The notes below the pieces were generated by a model, which made no database searches, was not told the origin of the DNA, and saw nothing but the letters and a program-made list of their open reading frames with translations. The position numbers and the translations under genes were made by a program. From the NCBI GenBank assembly GCA_002366835.1, contig DFBZ01000066.1:1-6054 (forward strand): a DNA stretch of 6,054 nucleotides. The letters run 5' to 3'. Source of the stretch: Gammaproteobacteria bacterium UBA3067. Lineage in GTDB: Bacteria > Pseudomonadota > Gammaproteobacteria > Pseudomonadales > UBA3067. This document shows, in pieces, positions 1 to 4,433 of the stretch (the stretch's first letter is position 1; each line of letters opens with the position of its first letter).

Positions 1-783
1 GAAATGTACACCAGCCCAATGAAAAAATTTAAAGCCCGCAAAGATGAAGAAATTATTGCTGATTTGACGAAAGCCTCTCACGCTTATCGCGGGGTTAGAA
101 AAGTATTCTTGGCTGATGGTGATGCCATGGTTTTGCCTACGAAGCGTTTATTGACCATTCTCAAAGCAATTAAGGGGATTCTTCCCAGTGTTACGCGAGT
201 GTCAGCTTATTGCTTGCCAAGAAACCTTAAGAAAAAATCAGTACAAGACCTCAAGCTGCTTAAAGAAAATGGCTTGGGTATTCTCTATGTGGGTGCGGAA
301 TCCGGTGATGACCTGGTGTTGGAAAAGGTTAATAAGGGTGAAACGTATGCCTCTACGGTCGAAGCAGTTAAGAAGGTGAATGAGGCGGGAATACGTTCCT
401 CCATGATGATTCTCAACGGCCTAGGTGGGAAAAAATACAGTGAACAGCACGCCCAAAATACAGCCCGCTTGCTCAATGAGTGTCAGCCTAGCTTCGCTGC
501 GACATTGGTGGTGAGCTTCCCGCTGGGTATCGAGCGCTTTAAGCAGGGCTGGGATGGCGACTTTGAACTGCTGGATCAACCGGCTTTGTTCAGGGAAATT
601 GAAATGATGCTGGAATATACGCAACTGCAAAGCACTATTTTTCGCAGTGATCATGCGTCTAATTATTTAGTACTGAAAGGCGTGCTAGGAAAAGACAAAG
701 AAAAACTATTGCAGCAGGTGCGAGGGGCGATTAGTCATCCTGAGCAGGCGCAATTGCGTCAGGAATGGCAGCGCGGTTTATGA
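1..783 (+). CDS. Radical SAM protein, C-terminal part (5' end outside window)
   Basis: Open from the first base to a TGA at 781-783, about 260 residues. The ATG at 4 is probably internal: the frame is open at the window edge, and the text 'EMYTSPMKKF' is what usually follows directly after the CxxxCxxC motif of radical SAM enzymes. That motif binds the [4Fe-4S] cluster that cleaves S-adenosylmethionine, so the cysteines should lie just upstream. Counting from the ATG, family landmarks are FLADGDAMVLPT at 35-46 (second strand of the TIM-like barrel), YVGAESGDDLVLEKV with a following KG at 95-112, SSMMILNGLGG at 132-142, and FRSDHASNYL at 213-222 near the C-terminus. The ending EWQRGL fits a natural C-terminus. 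It resembles the roughly 290-residue stand-alone radical SAM proteins of COG1032 type. The substrate is unknown to me. The fold assignment is secure and the reaction is not. Confidence 0.88.
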   Translation, partial: EMYTSPMKKFKARKDEEIIADLTKASHAYRGVRKVFLADGDAMVLPTKRLLTILKAIKGILPSVTRVSAYCLPRNLKKKSVQDLKLLKENGLGILYVGAESGDDLVLEKVNKGETYASTVEAVKKVNEAGIRSSMMILNGLGGKKYSEQHAQNTARLLNECQPSFAATLVVSFPLGIERFKQGWDGDFELLDQPALFREIEMMLEYTQLQSTIFRSDHASNYLVLKGVLGKDKEKLLQQVRGAISHPEQAQLRQEWQRGL

Positions 784-784
784 C

Positions 785-956
785 ATGTTTTTGAGAACAC
801 TTTTTATGGGGCCACTTTTTTGGGATAGGGACCTTCAATTTAAGGTGTTTTCAGCAATCGACACTAGTGGAAAATATCCCATTAAAAATTGAATTTACAC
901 CAGAAAGTGTCTCGATAGAGGATGAGGAGCTAGGTTTTGCGGTGGAGCTGGATTAA
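785..956 (+). pseudogene. Possible frameshifted small gene or coding relic
   Basis: One base after the radical SAM stop, an ATG at 785 opens a 35-codon frame reading MFLRTLFMGPLFWDRDLQFK and ending in a TGA at 890-892. An overlapping frame, open from 795 to a TAA at 954-956, has no ATG but ends with a convincing acidic protein-like stretch: ENIPLKIEFTPES, then VSIEDEELGFAVELD. Switching frames near 866-870 would join them into a protein of about 57 residues. This could be a small gene broken by a one-base indel, a sequencing error, or a coincidence. No good Shine-Dalgarno sequence stands before 785. I do not recognise the product. The TAA lies inside the left arm of the fold-back element that follows. 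Confidence 0.3.
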
Positions 957-1059
957 CAGCTAAGGTGGAGCGGTGATGAGTAGGGTAGAAAACCCCGGTG
1001 CTTTACTACCCAGTGCGTTTTCACTCTCTTGATTGCTTCGCCGCTCTTATTGTTAAGCC
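950..1059 (+). repeat. Branched inverted-repeat element, attC-like or structured RNA
   Basis: The outer arms pair 950-958 with 1051-1059 (8 of 9 positions; A952/G1057 is the mismatch). Then 961-964 pairs with 1046-1049, and 969-976 pairs with 1038-1045, including one U-G pair that works only in a + strand RNA. Bulges sit at 959-960 and 965-968. The stem encloses two smaller hairpins, 983-991/1002-1011 and 1012-1015/1022-1025. The right outer box GTTAAGC (1052-1058) matches the integron core consensus GTTRRRY. The left box GATTAAC (951-957) departs from RYYYAAC at one position. The length of about 110 nt and the position of the upstream TAA inside the left box also suit an attC site. A transcribed structured RNA is the other reading. 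The pairing is seen; the identity is inferred. Confidence 0.4.
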
Positions 1060-1114
1060 TAGAAGCCGCAGTAGGGTCACAAAAGTCCGCGCGTCCTACT
1101 GCTGCGTCTAGGTT
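1056..1114. repeat. Long imperfect hairpin
   Basis: Arms 1058-1075 and 1095-1112 match at 16 of 18 positions (mismatches A1064/G1106 and C1067/T1103). With G-U pairs allowed in a + strand RNA the stem extends to 1056-1077/1093-1114, 20 pairs of 22, around a 15-nt loop. It lies 32 bases past the stop of the response regulator gene on the minus strand and could protect that mRNA's 3' end, but no T-run follows on either strand, so it is not a standard terminator. Its left foot shares 1056-1059 with the right foot of the preceding element, so the two folds compete at that edge. Confidence 0.55.
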
Positions 1115-1146
1115 GAAAAGAAGGCGTCAAAATTTTTAAGACTTGT

Positions 1147-2247
1147 TTAGAGCCTTAGTGCCTTTTCAACCTCCTGAATAATGCAGCCAAATTTTTGTGT
1201 TAATTCAGCCCCTTTCTCTTGGGCGGTGACCATTTCCACCATGCCTTCTTCGACGATGCTGGCAAAATACTCTTCTTGCAGCTCGGAAAAATCATGTACT
1301 TTCATCGCGGCGCTTACATCTATATGGATGTTATCCATCACTTTTACCGTATTGCCACGAAAATGATTCAGTTTTTCGCTTACATCACCTAACAAGTCAT
1401 TTACAGAAACGACGACGTTTTGTAGAGCATTCTTGCGCCAGATTTCTATCATTCGGCTTCGAAACCCTTCTACCGCAACTGCCAGAACGTCTCTTAACAA
1501 GCCTGTCCTAAAGTCATCTTCAATAGGCATGTTTTTAATTAACAAAGATACTTCCCTGTCATTGATTATCATTCGAGATCCAAAGCTGTATAAGCGGCCA
1601 TGATTCTCTAATAAACCGAAAACCTCCATTTCAATCGGGCTGCAGCTGCCTTTTCCTTCACAGGCAAAGTTGACACCTTCTTCGTGCTGAATTTTCATGC
1701 TGGCCCGTAAACCTAGTTTGCGCAGAGCGTCAAACAGGGCTTGCGTTAACTCAGCCTGGGTCATGTAGTCTCTCTTTAGGAACTGCAACACAATGCCGTA
1801 TGTGGATGCTTCCTCCATGGAGGAAAAGGCCGTTTGTTGCGCCATTTTACCTAGGTGTACCTGCGTTTTCTTGCTCTCCAGGTACTTGGCAACGGATTGG
1901 ACTTTATATAAAAGTTCATCGACATTAACGGGTTTTGCAATGAAGTGATCGCCCCCCGCCTCAAAACTTTTTAGCCACTCCTTGTCCGTCTCGTAACCGG
2001 AGATAAAAATCACCGAACTTTCATTTTCTTTATCAGTGGCCTTTATCTCTCTACACAAGTCATAACCGTTGATGTCAGGCATATTGATATCGAGCAGAAC
2101 GATATCAGGTTTGAGCTTCTCGTATTGGCTTATCGCTTGCTCTGTTTGCGAGTACTTAAGCACGTCATAGGAATCTTTTAGTACTTCATTTACAAAATTA
2201 CAGAATCCCGGCTCATCATCAATCACCATTACCTTTGTCGTTAACAC
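1147..2247 (-). CDS. Response regulator: receiver domain plus uncharacterised C-terminal region
   Basis: A phosphorylation-controlled cytoplasmic signalling protein. In numbering from the upstream TTG at 2253, the receiver domain covers about residues 5-125. It has the acidic pair D12-D13, the phosphoacceptor D55 in IVLLDINMPD, the switch serine S85 in FISG, and K107-P108 in FIAKPVN, so all active-site residues are present. Residues 140-265 form a mixed region with an EEASTYGIVLQFLKRDY stretch and two nearby cysteines (C198, C204). Residues 270-368 look largely helical. No helix-turn-helix, GGDEF, EAL, HD-GYP or kinase motif is visible, so the output is unknown, perhaps protein-protein signalling. 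I chose the GTG at 2247 because GGAGAG (2255-2260) lies 7 nt before it; the TTG at 2253 is only 1 nt from that site. No histidine kinase is nearby, so it is an orphan regulator here. Confidence 0.9.
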   Translation of the reverse strand: MLTTKVMVIDDEPGFCNFVNEVLKDSYDVLKYSQTEQAISQYEKLKPDIVLLDINMPDINGYDLCREIKATDKENESSVIFISGYETDKEWLKSFEAGGDHFIAKPVNVDELLYKVQSVAKYLESKKTQVHLGKMAQQTAFSSMEEASTYGIVLQFLKRDYMTQAELTQALFDALRKLGLRASMKIQHEEGVNFACEGKGSCSPIEMEVFGLLENHGRLYSFGSRMIINDREVSLLIKNMPIEDDFRTGLLRDVLAVAVEGFRSRMIEIWRKNALQNVVVSVNDLLGDVSEKLNHFRGNTVKVMDNIHIDVSAAMKVHDFSELQEEYFASIVEEGMVEMVTAQEKGAELTQKFGCIIQEVEKALRL

Positions 2248-2254
2248 AAACAAG

Positions 2255-2260
2255 CTCTCC
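2255..2260 (-). promoter_or_regulatory. Ribosome binding site that sets the response regulator start
   Basis: GGAGAG on the minus strand is 7 nt from the GTG at 2247 but only 1 nt from the in-frame TTG at 2253. This spacing favours GTG. The ATG six codons further in would cut into the first strand of the receiver domain. Confidence 0.6.
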
Positions 2261-2277
2261 AGCTAAAAAGGATTTAA

Positions 2278-2308
2278 TTTATAAGTTTAGAAAAGGAATG
2301 CTTACCAA
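2278..2308 (-). promoter_or_regulatory. Candidate sigma-70 promoter for the response regulator gene
   Basis: On the minus strand TTGGTA (2303-2308) and TATAAA (2278-2283) are 19 nt apart, or 18 nt if TTATAA (2279-2284) is taken as the -10. A start of transcription near 2271 would leave about 24 nt of leader before the GTG, with the GGAGAG site inside it. The -35 matches TTGACA at four of six positions. This suggests the gene is transcribed apart from the qmcA-like operon upstream. Confidence 0.35.
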
Positions 2309-2311
2309 AAG

Positions 2312-2413
2312 ATGCCGAAGGCGGAAGAAAGTGGCTTTATTGATATAGATCAAGAAAATTATGTGCGGGTGTTCAAGGAGTTAACATTTAAGGTGCCACG
2401 CCCTTGCGGATGA
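2312..2413 (+). CDS. Possible small ORF, 33 residues, unknown
   Basis: ATG at 2312 to TGA at 2411-2413. The product begins MPKAEESGFIDIDQENYVRV and ends KVPRPCG, with a protein-like composition and no membrane segment. AAGGA at 2293-2297 is 14 nt upstream, longer than ideal. It is divergent from the response regulator gene and overlaps that gene's candidate promoter, and its stop touches the inverted repeat at 2418-2461. I do not recognise it. It could be a real small protein, a relic, or chance. Confidence 0.22.
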   Translation: MPKAEESGFIDIDQENYVRVFKELTFKVPRPCG

Positions 2414-2417
2414 CGTG

Positions 2418-2461
2418 CCGTCACTACGTTAGCCACTGCACGGGCGTACACGTAGTGACGG
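2418..2461. repeat. Perfect 12-bp inverted repeat behind the qmcA-like gene
   Basis: CCGTCACTACGT (2418-2429) and its exact reverse complement (2450-2461) flank a 20-nt spacer. It starts 11 bases past the stop of the minus-strand SPFH gene, where a transcription end or mRNA-stabilising hairpin would be expected. No T-run follows on the minus strand, so it is not a canonical intrinsic terminator. A second pairing, ACGCCC (2398-2403) with GGGCGT (2442-2447) in the loop, would allow a pseudoknot or an alternative fold. Confidence 0.6.
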
Positions 2462-2472
2462 TCAGGCCAAGC

Positions 2473-3324
2473 TTATTTTTTCCCCATTAGCCCCTGAATG
2501 GCGGCGGGAATATCCGCTGGAAATACGACGGATTTAGCATTTGGAGACTCTGAGAGTTTTTCAATCGACTGAATATATTTTTCACCCAGCAGGTATGTTA
2601 CGGGAAGCTCTCTATCGCCAATGGCCTCGGTGACAAATTCAATGGCTCTCTGGCTGGATTTCGCGAGTACAATTTGTGCTTCCGCTTCTCTTCTGGAAGC
2701 TTCTAATTTGCCTTCCGCTTCGAGGATGGCGGCTTGTTTGTCACCATCGGCACGGGTGACGGTGGCACGACGCTGGCGCTCGGCTGATGCCTGCTCTTCC
2801 ATCGCGTGTTGCATGGTGCCAGAGGGGTTGATGTCCTGGATTTCGACGGTTTTCAGAGTGATTCCCCAATCTGCAATATCATCGGAAATGGCCGCTTTCA
2901 GTTTGGCTTTAATATGGTCGCGGGAAGAAAGTGCATCATCCAGGCTCATTTCACCCAAAATGGAACGTAGCGAGGTTTGCACCAGGGTTCGAATAGCCAG
3001 CTTGTAGTCTTCAACACCGTACACGGCTTTTTCGGGTGAAAGTATATTAATGTATGCGACGGCATTGGTGACCAGCACGGCATTGTCTTTGGTGATGACT
3101 TCCTGGGAGGGAATGTCCAATACAATATCCTTGGTGGTCACTTTATAGGCCACTTTATCGACATAGGGGATGATAAAGTTTAATCCGGGCTGGAGAGATA
3201 TGTTGAATTTCCCCAGTCGCTCAATGACCCATTTGTTGCCTTGTGGTACCTGACGAACACCCATTGCGGCGGTGACGATAATAAAGGCCAAGAGGCCGAG
3301 GGAAAGAGAGAGTCCTGCTGTCAT
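2473..3324 (-). CDS. qmcA: SPFH/stomatin-like membrane protein, QmcA type
   Basis: 283 residues, close to E. coli QmcA (305). An N-terminal hydrophobic segment (about 5-22) anchors it to the inner membrane. The SPFH/band-7 domain follows, with VPQGNKWVIERLGKF at 26-40, LQPGLNFIIPYVDKV at 44-58, LDIPSQEVITKDNA at 69-82 and IRTLVQTSLRSILGEMSLDD at 111-130. Residues 175-225 form a charged, alanine-rich helix (EEQASAERQRRA and on) that in this family makes a coiled coil for oligomer assembly. SPFH proteins form ring scaffolds in membrane microdomains. In E. coli, QmcA is associated with FtsH-linked quality control; this precise role is family knowledge only. AAGGAG (3332-3337) is 7 nt before the ATG. 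It lies 26 bases downstream of the NfeD-like gene, clearly in one operon. Confidence 0.93.
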   Translation of the reverse strand: MTAGLSLSLGLLAFIIVTAAMGVRQVPQGNKWVIERLGKFNISLQPGLNFIIPYVDKVAYKVTTKDIVLDIPSQEVITKDNAVLVTNAVAYINILSPEKAVYGVEDYKLAIRTLVQTSLRSILGEMSLDDALSSRDHIKAKLKAAISDDIADWGITLKTVEIQDINPSGTMQHAMEEQASAERQRRATVTRADGDKQAAILEAEGKLEASRREAEAQIVLAKSSQRAIEFVTEAIGDRELPVTYLLGEKYIQSIEKLSESPNAKSVVFPADIPAAIQGLMGKK

Positions 3325-3350
3325 GGTTGTGCTCCTTTTTGGTTTGAGGT

Positions 3351-3803
3351 TTAGGCTTTTTTAACGATCAGAGAGTTTCCTGATACATCCACCACGCGCA
3401 CTCTGTCGCCAATTGCGAGCTCATCCTGTGAAATAATTAACCACTCGTCGGTGCCCAAAACGGGAGCGGGAAAGCGCAGTTTACCGCGCTCTTCTCCGTT
3501 GGGCGTTTTGAGTACTTGGCCGATTTCACCGGTAATGGCTTCTTTTGACAGGCCTGCTTTGGTTTTATCGATGGCCAGAGGTCTTAAAAATTTAAACCAG
3601 GCCAGGGCCAAAGCGGTGGATGAAATTGTCCAGCTAAAAACTTGCAGGGCAGGGGAAAGGGAGGGAAATAGAAATAGCAGGCCGCCAATAATAACCGCTG
3701 CAGCGCCGAACCAAACTGCAAAAAATGAGGCAAGAAAAATTTCGCTGATCATTAAGGCAATGCCAAAAAGAATCCAGTGCCAATATAAAATTTCGAGGTT
3801 CAT
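3351..3803 (-). CDS. NfeD-like membrane protein (YbbJ type), partner of the SPFH protein
   Basis: 150 residues, the size of E. coli YbbJ (about 152). Hydrophobic segments lie at roughly 8-28, 32-50 and 54-73: a short membrane region without the protease domain of the long NfeD forms. Residues 88-150 form the OB-fold domain usual for NfeD, including ITGEIGQVLK and GDRVRVVDVSGNSLIVKKA. NfeD-like genes sit next to SPFH genes very widely, and the OB domain is thought to contact the scaffold. Here it is first in the operon, with the qmcA-like gene following after 26 bases. The ATG at 3803 has only a weak GGAAA (3810-3814) at 6 nt. The long rightward frame over this gene is a shadow. Confidence 0.92.
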   Translation of the reverse strand: MNLEILYWHWILFGIALMISEIFLASFFAVWFGAAAVIIGGLLFLFPSLSPALQVFSWTISSTALALAWFKFLRPLAIDKTKAGLSKEAITGEIGQVLKTPNGEERGKLRFPAPVLGTDEWLIISQDELAIGDRVRVVDVSGNSLIVKKA

Positions 3804-3834
3804 GCTTGATTTCCGACTTTGAAATAAGGTCTAC

Positions 3835-3840
3835 ATTATG
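3835..3840 (-). promoter_or_regulatory. Candidate -10 box for the nfeD-qmcA operon
   Basis: CATAAT on the minus strand, five of six matches to TATAAT, 31 nt from the NfeD-like start codon. No good -35 stands 16-18 nt upstream (GTGTAC at 3858-3863 is poor), so either an activator helps or this is chance. The same bases include the ATG of the small rightward ORF at 3838. Confidence 0.22.
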
Positions 3841-3873
3841 GCGGCTGTTAGAAAAGAGTACACGCTGGTGTGA
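3838..3873 (+). CDS. Possible 11-residue leader-like ORF
   Basis: ATG at 3838 to TGA at 3871-3873, reading MAAVRKEYTLV. TAAGG lies about 8 nt before the ATG, a usable Shine-Dalgarno. Twenty-four bases after its stop comes the rightward intrinsic terminator at 3897-3927. A short translated ORF followed by a terminator is the layout of an attenuator or of a small RNA carrying a peptide, but the next downstream gene is on the other strand. So short an ORF can easily be chance. Confidence 0.15.
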   Translation: MAAVRKEYTLV

Positions 3874-3896
3874 TCAAGTAAAGTAACAAATTTTCT

Positions 3897-3927
3897 TTAA
3901 GCGTGGCTGAAGCGCTTAATTTTTTTG
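3897..3927 (+). terminator. Rightward intrinsic terminator
   Basis: TTAAGCG (3897-3903) pairs perfectly with CGCTTAA (3913-3919) around a 9-nt loop, followed at once by seven T (3920-3926). On the minus strand the hairpin is followed by AGAAAATTT, not a T-run, so it should act only on rightward transcripts. Both flanking genes are leftward, so no annotated gene uses it. It may end a small RNA, or block antisense transcription coming from the left. Confidence 0.6.
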
Positions 3928-3972
3928 ATTAGTAGAAAACATGATACTTCGAGTTAGAAAGGGTAAAGAAGT

Positions 3973-4296
3973 TCAATCGCCATTAATATCCAGGTAACCG
4001 CGCTGAATAGCAGTCTCTATGGATTTAGAGCCCTCTACCAGTTCTAAAAAAATACCACGTAGCTGTTTTAACTCTTTTATTTCAGGTTCGTTTGGCAAGG
4101 TTTTGCTGTCATTATGAGTCTGGGCGATCTCATAGAGGCGCTTCAGGTAGTTCGCCCTTGCCCTGGCCACCAGGCCTGCAATGGGGCGAAGATCATCCAG
4201 GGAAATAACGTTAATCTCAGGGTTGATAATCTCCCGATTGATGGTTTTGAGTAGTTGCTCATACTCCAACAAGAGTCGATTTGTATCAGAATTCAT
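3973..4296 (-). CDS. Conserved-looking hypothetical protein, 107 residues
   Basis: I cannot assign a family function. The protein is soluble, with no signal peptide or membrane segment, and appears mostly helical: LLLEYEQLLKTINREIINPE at 8-27, ISLDDLRPIAGLVARARANY at 31-50, then a polar break (about 60-70) and EIKELKQLRGIFLELVEGSK at 71-90. The ATG at 4296 has AGGGA about 5 nt upstream. The codon pattern and composition are those of a real gene, and no competing frame is longer. It stands alone on the minus strand: 169 bases separate it from the NfeD-like gene downstream, and the transporter gene is divergent on the other side. A helical partner or regulatory protein is possible, but nothing visible supports a specific role. 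Confidence 0.8.
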   Translation of the reverse strand: MNSDTNRLLLEYEQLLKTINREIINPEINVISLDDLRPIAGLVARARANYLKRLYEIAQTHNDSKTLPNEPEIKELKQLRGIFLELVEGSKSIETAIQRGYLDINGD

Positions 4297-4341
4297 AAGT
4301 ATCCCTGTTATGCCGGAAAAAGATAGGTCATCCTTGCTATC

Positions 4342-4369
4342 AGTTTACGTATAAAGCCTAAACTATAAT
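4342..4369 (+). promoter_or_regulatory. Candidate promoter of the AbgT-family gene
   Basis: A perfect TATAAT -10 box at 4364-4369. The -35 is weak (AGTTTA at 4342-4347, 16-nt spacing). Transcription would start near 4376, leaving only about 10 nt before the TTG at 4386 but about 58 nt before the GTG at 4434. This is one reason for preferring the GTG start. Confidence 0.5.
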
Positions 4370-4421
4370 TCTGAATTAACCAGTTTTGGATGAGGAATCC
4401 ATTGGTTCCCAGTCACTTTTC

Positions 4422-4425
4422 AGGA
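4422..4425 (+). promoter_or_regulatory. Ribosome binding site that sets the AbgT start
   Basis: AGGA, extending into AGGAAA, lies 8 nt before the in-frame GTG at 4434. The alternative in-frame TTG at 4386 has no Shine-Dalgarno sequence, and the ATG at 4390 is in another frame that stops after 20 codons. Confidence 0.5.
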
Positions 4426-4433
4426 AACCCCGT

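Larger units (their letters stand above)
784..1146. other. Convergent intergenic region, 363 bases
   Basis: This stretch lies between the converging ends of the radical SAM gene (+) and the response regulator gene (-). It contains the split coding relic at 785-956, a branched fold-back element at 950-1059 and a long hairpin at 1056-1114. Neither hairpin is followed on either strand by the T-run of a canonical intrinsic terminator, so how the two converging genes end is not obvious from the sequence. Confidence 0.8.

Noticed and set aside
421..654. Minus-strand frame, 77 codons, inside the radical SAM gene
   Set aside because: Shadow of a gene with conserved motifs on the plus strand; no independent start signals.
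1056..1114. Bidirectional intrinsic terminator for the convergent genes
   Set aside because: The stem is strong, but neither strand has a T-run after it, so the canonical mechanism is not supported.
2621..3007. Long rightward frame, 128 codons, opposite the SPFH gene
   Set aside because: It is the antisense shadow of the charged, alanine-rich SPFH coding sequence. It has odd Ser/Ala/Cys-rich composition and no ribosome binding site, and the minus-strand protein is clearly recognised.
3451..3822. Rightward frame, 123 codons, opposite the nfeD-like gene
   Set aside because: Antisense to a recognised gene, with a composition unlike a real protein. It ends before the orphan terminator, and I see no promoter for it, although rightward transcription from here cannot be excluded.
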